From contig NZ_SZZT01000002.1 of assembly GCF_009829945.1 (NCBI RefSeq), positions 62,001-126,000 of the forward strand: a stretch of DNA of 64,000 bases, read 5' to 3'. Origin of the DNA: Pantoea sp. SoEX. GTDB lineage: Bacteria > Pseudomonadota > Gammaproteobacteria > Enterobacterales > Enterobacteriaceae. Below are positions 9,734-20,871 of the stretch, piece by piece. How positions within the stretch are numbered: the stretch's first letter is position 1; each line of letters begins with the position of its first letter. The notes below the pieces were generated by a model. The model was given only the letters and a program-made list of their open reading frames with translations. It had not been told where the DNA came from and searched no databases. A program made the translations under genes and the position numbers.

Positions 9734-10001
9734 AATTTTTTCCTAATAATTATTTATTATAGTACATCAAAATTTAAAGTTTAATTATCTATGTTAAATA
9801 TTTTTTTGTCAATATTTTCCTTTACAATAATTCATGGTTATTTTGATGCAATATTTTTTATAAATTAACAAATAAAATAGACAATAATTATATTTAATAA
9901 ATTTTCTAATGAAAAAGTAAATAAAATAAAAATATTTCTTAAAATTAATATTTAATGCATAATGATAATTTATGTTCTATTAATTGTAATTAGAGTTAAT
10001 C

Positions 10002-10958
10002 ATGAATATAATTCGTGGTATCCATAATATTAAACAACATCATCATGGTTGTGTATTAACAATTGGAAATTTTGATGGAGTTCATAGAGGACATCAATCT
10101 TTGCTATTTAAACTTCGTGAAAAAGCAATTAAATATGATTTACCAATCATGGTAATGTTATTTGAACCACAAACTCTTGAATTATTTCTCGGAAAGAATG
10201 CACCAGCACGATTAACATCCTTTCGTCAGAAATTGAAATATTTATCACAATATGGAGTTAATACTGTATTATGTGTACGTTTTAATCAAAATTTTTCTAT
10301 GATGTCACCTAATAATTTTATTTATAATTTATTAGTTAATAAACTAGGAATAAAATATCTTTCTATAGGTAATGATTTTCGTTTTGGTTATAAAGGTAAA
10401 GGTGATATATATTTATTAAAAAAAGCTAGCATTAAATATAATTTTAAGATAAATATTATTGATAATTTATACGATTATGATAGCAATGAAAGAATTAGCA
10501 GCACTTCTATACGTAATGCTCTTGCAAAAAACAATCTTATTTTAGCAAAATCTATGTTAGGTCGTCCTTTTATTATTTCCGGTAAAATAGTATATGGAAA
10601 CGCATTAGGACATTTATTGGGTTTTCCTACTGCAAATATTAATTTAAATCGTAACATATGTCCAGTAAAAGGAATTTATGCTGTTGAAGTATATGGTATA
10701 TTTATAAAACCTTTATTTGGAGTAGCTAATATAGGTATGCGACCAACAATAAAAGATTTTTTTTATCGTTTAGAAGTACATTTATTTGGCATAAATATTA
10801 ATCTATATGGTAAATATATAGAAGTGGCATTATTGCATAAAATAAGAAATGAAAAAAATTTTAGATCACTAGAAATATTAAAAAAACAAATTTCACAAGA
10901 TATAATAGTTGCTAAGAATTTTTTTTTAAATAAACATAAAATGGAACTTGAAATATAA
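10002..10958 (+). CDS. ribF: Bifunctional riboflavin kinase / FAD synthetase
   Basis: 318 residues (E. coli 313). It makes FMN from riboflavin, then FAD. The N-terminal adenylyltransferase domain has the nucleotide-binding motif GNFDGVHRGHQ at 22-32 and the motif SSTSIRNAL; the C-terminal flavokinase domain begins near GRPFIISGKIVYGNALG and contains GFPTANI. First gene of the ribF-ileS-lspA-ispH block, as in E. coli. Its last codons lie in the first copy of a 43-bp tandem duplication (10938-11023) whose second copy carries the ileS start, so the exact C-terminus may have been altered. Confidence 0.96.
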   Translation: MNIIRGIHNIKQHHHGCVLTIGNFDGVHRGHQSLLFKLREKAIKYDLPIMVMLFEPQTLELFLGKNAPARLTSFRQKLKYLSQYGVNTVLCVRFNQNFSMMSPNNFIYNLLVNKLGIKYLSIGNDFRFGYKGKGDIYLLKKASIKYNFKINIIDNLYDYDSNERISSTSIRNALAKNNLILAKSMLGRPFIISGKIVYGNALGHLLGFPTANINLNRNICPVKGIYAVEVYGIFIKPLFGVANIGMRPTIKDFFYRLEVHLFGININLYGKYIEVALLHKIRNEKNFRSLEILKKQISQDIIVAKNFFLNKHKMELEI

Positions 10959-11023
10959 TGATTAACTATAGATCTACTTAAAAATGGAATTATAAACATA
11001 ATGATTGATTACAAATCTACTTT
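10938..11023 (+). repeat. 43-bp imperfect tandem duplication at the ribF-ileS junction
   Basis: Two adjacent units, 10938-10980 and 10981-11023, align along their whole length with about eight differences. Each begins AAAATGGAA and contains ATAATGATT followed by a near-identical start of ileS. In copy 1 the ileS-like start reads MINYRST and then stops (TAA, 10979-10981); in copy 2 the real gene reads MIDYKSTLNL. Copy 1 also contains the ribF stop, overlapping the false start as TAATG at 10956-10960. Confidence 0.85.
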
Positions 11024-13820
11024 AAATCTACCCAAAACAAATTTTCCTATGAAAGGGAACCTTGTCAGTACTGAAACAAAAATTTTAAATTCCTGGAATA
11101 GAGATAATCTTTACCAAATAGTTAAAGAAGCTAAAAAAGGAAAAAAAATATTTATTTTACATGATGGACCTCCATATGCTAATGGAAAAATTCATATAGG
11201 TCATTCTGTAAATAAAATTTTAAAAGATATTATTATTAAATCTAAAATCCTGTCAGATTATGATGCTCCTTATATACCTGGATGGGACTGCCATGGTTTA
11301 CCTATAGAACATAAAATTGAACAATTAGTAGGCAAACCAAAAAATCATAACAGTAATTTAAATTTTCGTAAGTTATGTCGTAAATTTGCCAGTGAACAAG
11401 TTGAAAAACAAAAAATCGATTTTATTCGTTTAGGTGTTTTAGGAAATTGGGATTATCCATACTTAACAATGAATTTTGAAACTGAAGCTAATATTATTAG
11501 AGTATTAGGTAAAATCATTAAGGAAGGATATTTATATAAAGGTTTAAAACCAGTATATTGGTGTATAGATTGTTGTTCATCATTAGCAGAAGCTGAAGTT
11601 GAGTATATTGATAAAATTTCATCTTCAATAGATGTTATGTTTAAAGCAGTTAACTCTAATTTAATTCGCGATGTTTTTGGAGTATCACAAAATATTGATT
11701 CTATTTTTTTAGTTATTTGGACAACTACTCCTTGGACCATTCCAGCAAATTGTGCTATATCATTACATCCAGAGTTTTGCTATCAGTTGATAAAAGTCAA
11801 AGATCTATTTTTGATCATTGCTAAAGATTTATTAGAAAGTTCATTAAAACGTATTGGAGTATATGATTTTATCATCGTAGGAGAATGTCAAGGTAAACAA
11901 CTTGAATTTAAAAAATTCAAAAATCCTGTCTTTGGCAATATTTCTCCTGTAATTTTAAGTGAACATGTTACAATGGATACTGGTACTGGTGCAGTACATA
12001 TTGCACCTAATCATGGTATAGATGATTATACAATTGCAAAAAAATATGGAATTAATAGTGTAGTAAATATAATTAGCCCAAATGGATTATATATCAAAGG
12101 TATACACCCTTTATTAGATAATATTAATATTTTTAAAGCTAACAAAATTATTATTGATTTATTGAAAATTAACGATGCATTATTGAGTATCAAAGATATA
12201 TCACATAGTTATCCTCACTGCTGGCGCCATAAAACTCCAATTATTTTTAAAACTACATCACAATGGTTTATAGATATGAACCATAATAATCTTCGTACAA
12301 AATTATTGAATAACATTAAACAAGTCAATTGGATTCCTAGTTGGGGTCAAACATGCATGGAATCTATGATATTAAATAGACCTGATTGGTGTATATCTCG
12401 TCAGCGTATTTGGGGTGTTCCTATGCCTCTGTTTATAAATAAAGCAACTCAACAATTACATCCCGATACTTTAGATATAATAGAAAAAGTAGCAGTTTTG
12501 GTTGAAAAATATGGAATTCAAGTTTGGTGGGATTTAGATCCTGAAAAATTTATTACTCAACCAAATGATTACTTAAAATTAACTGATACACTTGATGTAT
12601 GGTTTGATTCCGGTTCCACTATTTTTACAGTAGTTGAAAAACACAAAGAGTTTCAAAATCAACAACCTGATATGTATTTAGAAGGAGTAGATCAATATCG
12701 TGGTTGGTTCATGTCTTCATTAATCATTTCTACTGCAATTAGTAATAAAGCTCCTTATAGTCAAGTGTTAACACAATGTTTTACCGTAGATAGTAAAGGA
12801 CGCAAGATGTCAAAATCAATAGGAAATATAATTTCTCCCAAAAATGTAATAAAGAAATTTGGAGCTGATATTTTGAGATTTTGGGTAGCATCTACTGATT
12901 ATTCTACAGAAATGAATATTTCTGATTCTATTTTACAATATTCAGTTGATTCATATAGAAAAATTCGTAATACAGTACGTTTTTTGTTAGCAAATATAAA
13001 TGATTTTGACCCGGTATGTAATTTAGTAAAACCAAATAATATGTTAATATTGGATAAATGGGCAGTTGGTAGTGCTCAAAAAACACAAAAAAATATTATA
13101 TCACTTTATGAAAAATATGAATTTCACACCATTGTTAAACGTATACTATATTTTTGTTCTATAGAAATGAGTTCCTTTTATTTTGATATTATTAAAGATA
13201 GACTATATACCATGCAGCAAAATAGTTTGGAACGTAGAAGCTGTCAGACTGCTTTATGGCATATAATAGAATCCTTAGTAAGGTGGATTTCCCCAATTTT
13301 ATCTTTTACAGCTGATGAGATTTGGGGTTATTTGTTAGGTAATCGCACTAAGTATATATTTGCAGATAAATGGTATAAAAATCTTTTTAGTTTATCAGAA
13401 AATGATAAATTAAATGATGAATATTGGGCAGATATCATAAATATAAAGAGTGAAGTAAATAAAGTAATAGAACAAGCTAGAAAAGATAAAATTATTGGCA
13501 GTTCTTTAGAGGCCAATGTTAAATTATATGTAGGTTCAGAATTATCTAAAAAATTAAATATGTTAGAGAATGAATTAAAATTTGTATTGCTAACATCTAA
13601 TGTTCAAATTTTAAATTATAATGATGCAAGTTACCTAGCACACAAAAGTAGATCATTTGAATATTTAAAAATTGAATGTTATAAAGCTGAAGGAAAAAAA
13701 TGTTTTAGATGTTGGCATTATACGCAAGATATTAAAAGTATTTCTACTAATATAGAAAATATATGTAATCGTTGTCATGAAAACATGATTGGAAATAGTG
13801 AAAAACGTAAATTTGTTTAA
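11001..13820 (+). CDS. ileS: Isoleucyl-tRNA synthetase
   Basis: 939 residues (E. coli 938). It charges tRNA-Ile; class I synthetase with HIGH at 65-68 (in NGKIHIGHSV) and KMSKS near residue 602. The editing domain threonine-rich motif TTTPWTIPAN is present, as is the C-terminal zinc-binding segment with cysteine pairs FRCW and CNRCHENM. ATG at 11001 matches the family N-terminus (E. coli MSDYKSTLNLP). A short false start seven codons long lies just upstream, in the first copy of a tandem duplication. The stop overlaps the lspA start by one base (TAATG), implying translational coupling. Confidence 0.98.
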   Translation: MIDYKSTLNLPKTNFPMKGNLVSTETKILNSWNRDNLYQIVKEAKKGKKIFILHDGPPYANGKIHIGHSVNKILKDIIIKSKILSDYDAPYIPGWDCHGLPIEHKIEQLVGKPKNHNSNLNFRKLCRKFASEQVEKQKIDFIRLGVLGNWDYPYLTMNFETEANIIRVLGKIIKEGYLYKGLKPVYWCIDCCSSLAEAEVEYIDKISSSIDVMFKAVNSNLIRDVFGVSQNIDSIFLVIWTTTPWTIPANCAISLHPEFCYQLIKVKDLFLIIAKDLLESSLKRIGVYDFIIVGECQGKQLEFKKFKNPVFGNISPVILSEHVTMDTGTGAVHIAPNHGIDDYTIAKKYGINSVVNIISPNGLYIKGIHPLLDNINIFKANKIIIDLLKINDALLSIKDISHSYPHCWRHKTPIIFKTTSQWFIDMNHNNLRTKLLNNIKQVNWIPSWGQTCMESMILNRPDWCISRQRIWGVPMPLFINKATQQLHPDTLDIIEKVAVLVEKYGIQVWWDLDPEKFITQPNDYLKLTDTLDVWFDSGSTIFTVVEKHKEFQNQQPDMYLEGVDQYRGWFMSSLIISTAISNKAPYSQVLTQCFTVDSKGRKMSKSIGNIISPKNVIKKFGADILRFWVASTDYSTEMNISDSILQYSVDSYRKIRNTVRFLLANINDFDPVCNLVKPNNMLILDKWAVGSAQKTQKNIISLYEKYEFHTIVKRILYFCSIEMSSFYFDIIKDRLYTMQQNSLERRSCQTALWHIIESLVRWISPILSFTADEIWGYLLGNRTKYIFADKWYKNLFSLSENDKLNDEYWADIINIKSEVNKVIEQARKDKIIGSSLEANVKLYVGSELSKKLNMLENELKFVLLTSNVQILNYNDASYLAHKSRSFEYLKIECYKAEGKKCFRCWHYTQDIKSISTNIENICNRCHENMIGNSEKRKFV

Positions 13821-14296
13821 TGAGTAAATTTATGAAATTATCAGCTATATTATGGTTTTTATTTTTAGCATTTATCATAATTTTCGTAGATATAATTACC
13901 AAACAAGAAATAATGCATGTTATGTATTTATATGAAAAATATAAACTAACTTCTTTCTTGAATATATTGTATTGTCGTAATTATGGTATTGCTTTTAGCA
14001 TATTGTCTGAAGGTAAAAATTGGCAACGTTGGTTTTTTATAGTTTTTACAATCTCTATTATTATATTTATGTTAGTTACAATGTATTATAGTGATTTTAA
14101 TAATGTTGTATATACTGCATATACACTAATTATTGGGGGAGCATTTAGTAACTTAATTGACCGTATTAGTAATGGTTTTGTTGTTGATTTTATTGATTTT
14201 CATATAAAAAATCTCCATTTTGCTACATTTAACATTGCGGATTGTAGTATATTTATAGGTTTAATATTATTAATAACTAAAACATTTGAATTTTAA
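13820..14296 (+). CDS. lspA: Lipoprotein signal peptidase (signal peptidase II)
   Basis: 158 residues (E. coli 164). An inner-membrane aspartyl protease that removes signal peptides from prolipoproteins. Hydrophobic segments fit the four-helix topology. Conserved family blocks are visible: VDIITKQ near the first helix, RNYGIAFSI, GGAFSNLIDR with a catalytic aspartate, VVDFIDFHI, and FNIADCSIFIG with the second catalytic aspartate. It starts inside the ileS stop codon. Retention implies that lipoproteins, and therefore some outer envelope, are still made. fkpB, which follows lspA in E. coli, is missing. Confidence 0.95.
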   Translation: MSKFMKLSAILWFLFLAFIIIFVDIITKQEIMHVMYLYEKYKLTSFLNILYCRNYGIAFSILSEGKNWQRWFFIVFTISIIIFMLVTMYYSDFNNVVYTAYTLIIGGAFSNLIDRISNGFVVDFIDFHIKNLHFATFNIADCSIFIGLILLITKTFEF

Positions 14297-14355
14297 ATTA
14301 CTAAAGTAAAAACAACTATATTAAATTTACTAATTCACTACAGATTGGAATAATA

Positions 14356-15273
14356 ATGAAAATTTTGCTAGCAAATCCTCGTGGATTTTGTGCCGGTGTT
14401 AGGCGAGCAATTACTATTGTTGAACAGGCTTTAGAAACTCATGGACCTCCAGTATATGTATATAATGAAATAGTACATAATTATTATATAGTTAATCATT
14501 TAACAAAACTTGGTGTCATTTTCGTTAAAAGTATTGATGAAATACCTAATAATTCTGTTTTGATATTTTCTGCACATGGTGTATCTCAAAAAATAAGAAA
14601 AACAGTTAAAAAAATTAATCCTAAAATTCTGTTAGATGCAACATGCCCATTAGTAACAAAAATACATATGGAAGTAAAAAAAGCTAGCCGTAATGGCATA
14701 GAAGCAATCTTTATAGGTCATTCTAATCATCCGGAAACACAAGGTACAATAGGACAATATGAAAATTCATACGGAGGAATTTATGTAATAAACTCAGTTA
14801 ACGATATATATAGATTAACATTAAAAAATGAAAGAAAAGTTAATTTTATGACACAAAGCACTTTATCAGTTGATGATACTTCTACAATTATAAATAAACT
14901 ACGAGAGCGCTTTCCTTATATTTCTGGTCCGCGTAAAGAAGATATCTGCTATGCAACTGCTAATAGGCAAGCAGCAGTTAAGATTTTAGCTAAACATACA
15001 GAATTAATATTAGTTATTGGTTCACAAAATTCATCTAACGCTAATAGATTAGTAGAAGTGGTAAGAGGTCTAGGTAAAAAAGCTAAGTTAATTGATTCAG
15101 CTGAAGATATCAATAATGATTGGTTAATAAATATCAATTATATTGGTGTTACTGCCAGTGCTTCAGCGCCAGATATTTTAGTAGAGGAAGTTATAGAATA
15201 TTTAATTAATTTAGGCAATAACAGTATTGTAGAGTTAATCGGAAGAAAAGAAAAAATTACTTTTAATTTATGA
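14356..15273 (+). CDS. ispH: 4-hydroxy-3-methylbut-2-enyl diphosphate reductase
   Basis: 305 residues (E. coli 316). The last step of the MEP isoprenoid pathway, giving IPP and DMAPP. The three cluster-binding cysteines are visible: Cys12 in NPRGFCAGVRRA, the second in LDATCPLVTK, and the third in KEDICYATANRQ. The motif AHGVS with a substrate-binding histidine and GHSNHPETQGT are also present. Isoprenoids are needed for undecaprenyl phosphate, the carrier used by MraY in the cell-wall cluster below. Follows lspA after a 59-base gap. Confidence 0.97.
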   Translation: MKILLANPRGFCAGVRRAITIVEQALETHGPPVYVYNEIVHNYYIVNHLTKLGVIFVKSIDEIPNNSVLIFSAHGVSQKIRKTVKKINPKILLDATCPLVTKIHMEVKKASRNGIEAIFIGHSNHPETQGTIGQYENSYGGIYVINSVNDIYRLTLKNERKVNFMTQSTLSVDDTSTIINKLRERFPYISGPRKEDICYATANRQAAVKILAKHTELILVIGSQNSSNANRLVEVVRGLGKKAKLIDSAEDINNDWLININYIGVTASASAPDILVEEVIEYLINLGNNSIVELIGRKEKITFNL

Positions 15274-15402
15274 TAATATATTTATATTAATCAATAGTTA
15301 AATTATAACTTATTAAAATTATTTAATTAGCTAGCTGGTAAAATATTAATCAAATTTAAATAAAAAATATTTAATGTAAAATCATTTTATAAAGGTACTA
15401 TT

Positions 15403-16206
15403 ATGGATAAAATGAGAATCGCTGTTACAGGTGCTGAAGGACGTATGGGTCGTAACTTAATTAGTGTAATGACAAAAGAAAATATTAATTTAAGTGGAGT
15501 TATAGTAAAACCAGGATCTTCTGTAATTGATCATGATGCAGGAACACTAATTGGAAATAACAAAATTGGTATAAAAGTAACAGATAATATATCTAATATA
15601 ATAGATAGGTTCGATTGTTTGGTTGATTTTACAAACCCAAAAGTTACCCTAACAAACTTAAAGATATGTCATAAATATAGAAAATCCATTATTATTGGTA
15701 CTACAGGATTTGATGTAGAAGAATATCAATTAATTAATAAATTATCTAATGAAATTCCAATTGTTTTATCTGCTAATTTTAGTATAGGTATGAATATCAT
15801 CCTAAAGTTATTAGAAAAAACAGCTAAAATAATAGGAAATAATTCAGATATTGAGATTATTGAAGCACATCACAACAGTAAAATTGATGCTCCTTCAGGA
15901 ACTGCATTAGCTATGGGAAGAATAATAGCTGATGTCATGAAATGGCAATTAGATGAACATTCAATATATAGAAAAAAAGGAATTATTGGTAAGCGCAAAA
16001 AAAGATCGATAGGGTTTTCTGCAATAAGAGCTGGAGATATTATAGGCGAACATACAGCAATCTTTGCAAGCATAGGTGAAAGAATAGAAATTACACATAG
16101 AATTAGTAATCGTATGAATTTTACTCTAGGAGTAATTAAAGCAATAAAATGGTTACAAAAAAAGAAATCTGGGATTTTTAATATGTGGGATGTTCTAGGT
16201 TTATAA
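15403..16206 (+). CDS. dapB: 4-hydroxy-tetrahydrodipicolinate reductase
   Basis: 267 residues (E. coli 273). It reduces HTPA to tetrahydrodipicolinate in the diaminopimelate/lysine pathway. The N-terminal nucleotide motif is VTGAEGRMGRNL, and the substrate-binding block is EAHHNSKIDAPSGTAL with the catalytic His-His pair and lysine. ATG at 15403 is preceded by AAAGGTA; the internal ATG four codons on is possible but less likely. Its product feeds both lysine for the host and meso-diaminopimelate for MurE in this same window. Confidence 0.97.
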   Translation: MDKMRIAVTGAEGRMGRNLISVMTKENINLSGVIVKPGSSVIDHDAGTLIGNNKIGIKVTDNISNIIDRFDCLVDFTNPKVTLTNLKICHKYRKSIIIGTTGFDVEEYQLINKLSNEIPIVLSANFSIGMNIILKLLEKTAKIIGNNSDIEIIEAHHNSKIDAPSGTALAMGRIIADVMKWQLDEHSIYRKKGIIGKRKKRSIGFSAIRAGDIIGEHTAIFASIGERIEITHRISNRMNFTLGVIKAIKWLQKKKSGIFNMWDVLGL

Positions 16207-16445
16207 TCTTTTTATAAAAATAAATTTTATTTAGTAACTTAATAAAGTTAAGCAATTGTTAAAGTTTTTATCTGTATTTATCGTTTATTAATAGATAATA
16301 TTTATATATTTAAATAATCTTATTATAAATAATAATAAAAAATCTTTTTAAATAAAATATAATATTAGCTGATTATAACTGATATTTAAATTTTCAATGT
16401 TATGAATTTGTTTATATCTGAGTTTATTATTTTTAGGAGATAATC

Positions 16446-17594
16446 TTGGTTAAATCAGCTCTTTTAGTACTGGAAGATGGGACTCAATTTTTCGGTCGTG
16501 CTATTGGGGCTATTGGCTCAGTAGCAGGAGAAATTGTATTTAATACCTCAATGACTGGTTATCAAGAAATTATAACTGATCCCTCATATTTTCTTCAAAT
16601 TATTCTCTTAACTTATCCTCATATTGGAAATGTTGGTACTAATTTTGAAGATGAAGAATCGAATAAAATTTATGCTAGGGGTTTAATAATTCGAGATTTA
16701 TCTATATTAGCTAGTAATTTTCGCAATAAAATAAGTTTATTAAAATATCTGCAGCGAAAAAACGTCATTGCTATTTCTGATATTGATACCAGGAAATTGA
16801 CTCGTATATTACGTAAAAAAGGCACGCAAAACGGATGCATAATGACAGATAACAATCTGGATTTTTCATTAGCTTTGCAAAAAGCAAGATCTTTTATAGG
16901 ATGTAAAGATACAGATATATCAAAAAAAGTTACTACTTCTAATATTTATAAGTGGAATAAAGGTAATTGGCAATTAAATAAGGGTTTTATAAAACAACAG
17001 AAGGAAAATAATGTATTTCCCTATCATGTAGTAGTTTATGATTACGGTGTTAAATTTAATATATTGCGTATTCTTGTAGATAAGGGATGTACTTTAACAG
17101 TAGTACCAGCACAAACTACTGCAAAGGAAGTAATGAAAATGAATCCAAATGGTATTGTTTTATCTAATGGTCCAGGTAATCCCAATTTGTGCAATTATGC
17201 CATTGATTATATTAGGTATTTTTTAAATATTAAAATCCCTATATTTGGCATTTGTTTTGGTCATCAACTATTAGCTTTAGCACACGGTGCAAAGATAGTA
17301 AAAATGAAAACTGGACATCATGGTGGAAATCATCCAGTAAAAAATCTTATTAATAACAAAATAATGATAACATCACAAAATCATTGTTTTGTAGTAGATA
17401 AAACCAACTTACCTAATGATTTATATGTAACACACGTTTCACTATTTGATAATACAATACAAGGTATTCATCATGTTGACAAACCAGCATTTAGCTTTCA
17501 GGGTCATCCAGAAGCCAGTCCTGGTCCATTCGATGCAATGTTATTGTTTGATCATTTTATTGAATTGATGTACAAATACTGCTCAAAGAATTAA
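16446..17594 (+). CDS. carA: Carbamoyl-phosphate synthase, small (glutaminase) subunit
   Basis: 382 residues, as in E. coli. It hydrolyses glutamine and passes ammonia to CarB. The start is TTG at 16446, with TAGGAG at 16434-16439; translation gives [12 protein letters not shown], aligning exactly with E. coli [12 protein letters not shown], whose carA is also reported to start at UUG. The class I glutaminase nucleophile cysteine is in [13 protein letters not shown], and the His/Glu pair is in [10 protein letters not shown]. The motif SNGPGNP is present. Thirteen bases separate it from carB. No ArgR box is recognisable with confidence in the 239-base upstream spacer. Confidence 0.97.
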   Translation: MVKSALLVLEDGTQFFGRAIGAIGSVAGEIVFNTSMTGYQEIITDPSYFLQIILLTYPHIGNVGTNFEDEESNKIYARGLIIRDLSILASNFRNKISLLKYLQRKNVIAISDIDTRKLTRILRKKGTQNGCIMTDNNLDFSLALQKARSFIGCKDTDISKKVTTSNIYKWNKGNWQLNKGFIKQQKENNVFPYHVVVYDYGVKFNILRILVDKGCTLTVVPAQTTAKEVMKMNPNGIVLSNGPGNPNLCNYAIDYIRYFLNIKIPIFGICFGHQLLALAHGAKIVKMKTGHHGGNHPVKNLINNKIMITSQNHCFVVDKTNLPNDLYVTHVSLFDNTIQGIHHVDKPAFSFQGHPEASPGPFDAMLLFDHFIELMYKYCSKN

Positions 17595-17607
17595 TCAGGA
17601 GTTAATA

Positions 17608-20600
17608 ATGCCAAAACGTCTAGATATAAAATCTATCCTGATTCTTGGTGCAGGTCCAATTATAATTGGACAGGCCTGTGAATTTGATTATTCTGGAGTA
17701 CAAGCTTGTAAAGTTTTAAAAAAAGAAGGTTATCGTATCATTTTAGTAAACTCTAATCCAGCTACAATTATGACGGATCCAGATTTAGCTGATGTTACGT
17801 ATATTGAACCAATGCATTGGAAAATAATAAAAAAAATTATTGAAAAAGAAAAACCAGATGCCTTATTGCCTACTATGGGAGGACAAACAGCATTAACTTG
17901 TGCACTAGAACTAGATCGCCAAGGAGTGTTAACAACGTTTAATATAAAGATGATTGGTGCTAATTCTGAAAGTATTGACAAAGCAGAAAATCGTCAGCGT
18001 TTTGACAATATAATGAAAGATATTGGTTTAGAAACAGCGAGATCAGGTATTGCGAAAACAATTAAAGAAGCACTAAATATTGCTAATTATGTTGGATTTC
18101 CTTGTATTATCCGTCCATCATTTACACTGGGTGGAACAGGTGGTGGAATAGCATATAATTGTAAAGAATTTATTGAAATATGTAAGCAGGGTCTTGATAT
18201 TTCCCCGACTAATGAATTACTAATTGACGAATCGTTAATTGGTTGGAAAGAATATGAGATGGAGGTATTACGAGATAAAAACGATAATTGTATAATAGTG
18301 TGTTCTATAGAAAATTTTGATGCTATGGGTATACACACTGGAGATTCTATCACTGTAGCACCTGCACAAACATTAACAGACAAAGAATATCAAATTATGC
18401 GTAATGCTTCTATATCAGTACTGCGTGCAATAGGAGTAGAAACGGGAGGTTCTAATGTTCAATTTGCAATAAATCCTAATAATGGTAGATTAATAGTAAT
18501 TGAAATGAATCCTCGTGTATCACGCTCTTCTGCTTTAGCCTCGAAAGCAACTGGCTTTCCTATTGCTAAAGTAGCAGCTAAATTAGCAGTAGGATACACT
18601 TTAGATGAATTAAAAAACGATATTACAAGAAATTTAATACCTGCTTCATTTGAACCATCTATTGATTACGTTGTTACGAAAATACCACGTTTTAACTTTG
18701 AAAAATTTCCTGGTTCTAATAACATTTTGACTACTCAGATGAAATCTGTTGGTGAAGTGATGGCTATTGGGCGTACTTTTCAAGAATCACTACAGAAAGC
18801 TTTGCGTAGTCTAGAAGTTGGAGTAAATGGTTTAGATACTAAAATAAGTATTAATAAAAATGAAAATTTAATAAATAATATTCGTAATGCTCTTAAAATT
18901 GCTAGTTCTGATAGAATTTGGTATATTGCTGATGCATTTAGAGCTGGAATGTCCGTTTATAGTGTATTTAAACTGACTAATATTGATAAATGGTTTTTAA
19001 TACAAATTAAAGAACTAATAAAATTAGAAAAAGAAATCATATTAAAAGGTATAAATGGTTTAGATAAGTCATTTTTATTAATGTTAAAACGCAAAGGTTT
19101 TTCTGATAAGCGTTTAGCATATTTAACTGGACTAAAAGAGATTGAAATTAGAAATCTAAGAATATTTTATAATTTGCATCCTGTTTATAAACGCATTGAT
19201 ACTTGTGCTGCTGAGTTTGATAACAACACCGCATATATGTATTCCACTTACGAAGAGGAATGTGAATCCAATCCAAGTCAAAACAAGGAAAAAATTTTAA
19301 TAATAGGGGGTGGACCTAATAGAATAGGTCAGGGCATAGAATTTGATTATTGTTGTGTTCATGCTTCACTAGCGTTACGTTCAGAAGGATATGAAACTAT
19401 TATGGTTAACTGTAACCCAGAAACAGTATCGACTGACTACGATATTTCTAATCGTCTTTATTTTGAACCTATAACATTAGAAGATATATTAGAAATAGTA
19501 CGTATCGAGAAACCTAAAGGAGTAATTATTCAATATGGAGGACAAACTCCTTTAAAATTAGCTCATTTATTAGAACAATCTGGTGTTCCAATTATTGGTA
19601 CAAGCACAGATTCTATAGATTGTGCTGAAAATAGAGCTAGATTTCAACAATTAGTAAAAAATCTCAACTTAAAACAACCAAAAAATGCTACTGTAATTAA
19701 TTTAGATCAGGCTATAGAAGTAGCTAAAAATATTGGCTATCCCTTGTTGGTAAGACCTTCATATGTATTAGGTGGTCGTGCTATGGAAATTATCCATGAT
19801 GAATCCGATCTTGAAAATTATTTCAGATCTGCAATTTTCTTTATATCTAAAGATAATCCAATATTAATAGATCATTTTATTGAAGATGCTATTGAAGTAG
19901 ATGTTGATGCTATTTTTGATGGAAATAATTTATTAATTGGCGGCATTATGGAGCACATAGAACAAGCAGGAGTGCATTCTGGAGATTCTGCTTGCTCTCT
20001 TCCAGCTTATACCTTAAATAGTGAAATTCAAGATACCATACGTCAGCAAATAAAAAAATTAGCTTTAGGGTTAAAAATTCGTGGTCTTATGAATGCTCAA
20101 TTTGCAATTAAAGATAAAGAAGTATATTTAATTGAAATAAATCCCAGAGCTGCACGTACTATTCCATTTGTATCTAAAGCTACTGGTATTCCATTAGCAA
20201 AAATTGCTGCACTTGTAATGGTAGGAAAAACATTAGCTGAACAAAATATTACTACAGAAATAATACCAAATTATTACTCAGTCAAAGAAGTAGTCTTACC
20301 ATTTATTAAATTTCAAGGATCTGATCCTATACTTGGTCCAGAAATGCGTTCAACTGGTGAAGTTATGGGTATTGGTAGAACTTTTAAGGAGGCTTTTGCT
20401 AAAGCTATGTTAAGTGCTCAATGTAATATGAAAAAAAATGGTAGAGTTTTGTTATCAGTTAGAAAAAGCGATAAACAACGCATTGTTGATCTTGCAGTTA
20501 AATTACAAAATTTTGGATTTGAATTAGATGCCACATATGGAACAGCTTTGATATTAAAAAAAGCAGGTATTAATGTTCGTGTAGTAAAAAAAGTACATGA

Positions 20601-20850
20601 TGAAGAATATCCAAATATTCAAGATCGTCTAGATAATGGTGAGTATACTTATATTGTTAATACCGCTTCTGGTCGTCAATCAATTGAAGATTCAAGAATG
20701 ATTAGAAATAGTGCTTTAAAATCTAATGTATACTATAACACTACATTAAATGGAAGTTTTGCTACGGTAATGGCATTAGATGTTGATCCAATGGATAGAA
20801 TCATTTCTATACAAGAATTGCATAAACAATTAAATAATAAAATAAGCTAA
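17608..20850 (+). CDS. carB: Carbamoyl-phosphate synthase, large subunit
   Basis: 1080 residues (E. coli 1073). It makes carbamoyl phosphate from bicarbonate, ammonia and two ATP, for arginine and pyrimidine synthesis. Two homologous ATP-grasp halves are visible. The first starts [21 protein letters not shown], with [12 protein letters not shown] and [18 protein letters not shown]. The second starts [19 protein letters not shown], with [12 protein letters not shown] and [18 protein letters not shown]. The C-terminal allosteric domain (about 930-1080) is present. SD AGGAG precedes the ATG. Cotranscribed with carA. Confidence 0.98.
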   Translation: MPKRLDIKSILILGAGPIIIGQACEFDYSGVQACKVLKKEGYRIILVNSNPATIMTDPDLADVTYIEPMHWKIIKKIIEKEKPDALLPTMGGQTALTCALELDRQGVLTTFNIKMIGANSESIDKAENRQRFDNIMKDIGLETARSGIAKTIKEALNIANYVGFPCIIRPSFTLGGTGGGIAYNCKEFIEICKQGLDISPTNELLIDESLIGWKEYEMEVLRDKNDNCIIVCSIENFDAMGIHTGDSITVAPAQTLTDKEYQIMRNASISVLRAIGVETGGSNVQFAINPNNGRLIVIEMNPRVSRSSALASKATGFPIAKVAAKLAVGYTLDELKNDITRNLIPASFEPSIDYVVTKIPRFNFEKFPGSNNILTTQMKSVGEVMAIGRTFQESLQKALRSLEVGVNGLDTKISINKNENLINNIRNALKIASSDRIWYIADAFRAGMSVYSVFKLTNIDKWFLIQIKELIKLEKEIILKGINGLDKSFLLMLKRKGFSDKRLAYLTGLKEIEIRNLRIFYNLHPVYKRIDTCAAEFDNNTAYMYSTYEEECESNPSQNKEKILIIGGGPNRIGQGIEFDYCCVHASLALRSEGYETIMVNCNPETVSTDYDISNRLYFEPITLEDILEIVRIEKPKGVIIQYGGQTPLKLAHLLEQSGVPIIGTSTDSIDCAENRARFQQLVKNLNLKQPKNATVINLDQAIEVAKNIGYPLLVRPSYVLGGRAMEIIHDESDLENYFRSAIFFISKDNPILIDHFIEDAIEVDVDAIFDGNNLLIGGIMEHIEQAGVHSGDSACSLPAYTLNSEIQDTIRQQIKKLALGLKIRGLMNAQFAIKDKEVYLIEINPRAARTIPFVSKATGIPLAKIAALVMVGKTLAEQNITTEIIPNYYSVKEVVLPFIKFQGSDPILGPEMRSTGEVMGIGRTFKEAFAKAMLSAQCNMKKNGRVLLSVRKSDKQRIVDLAVKLQNFGFELDATYGTALILKKAGINVRVVKKVHDEEYPNIQDRLDNGEYTYIVNTASGRQSIEDSRMIRNSALKSNVYYNTTLNGSFATVMALDVDPMDRIISIQELHKQLNNKIS

Positions 20851-20871
20851 TTTTTAAAAAATATAAACAAA

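Noticed and set aside
16380-16440. Possible ArgR box before carA (ATGAAT half-site)
   Set aside because: Only a half-site fits the 18-bp consensus, and such A/T words are frequent by chance here.
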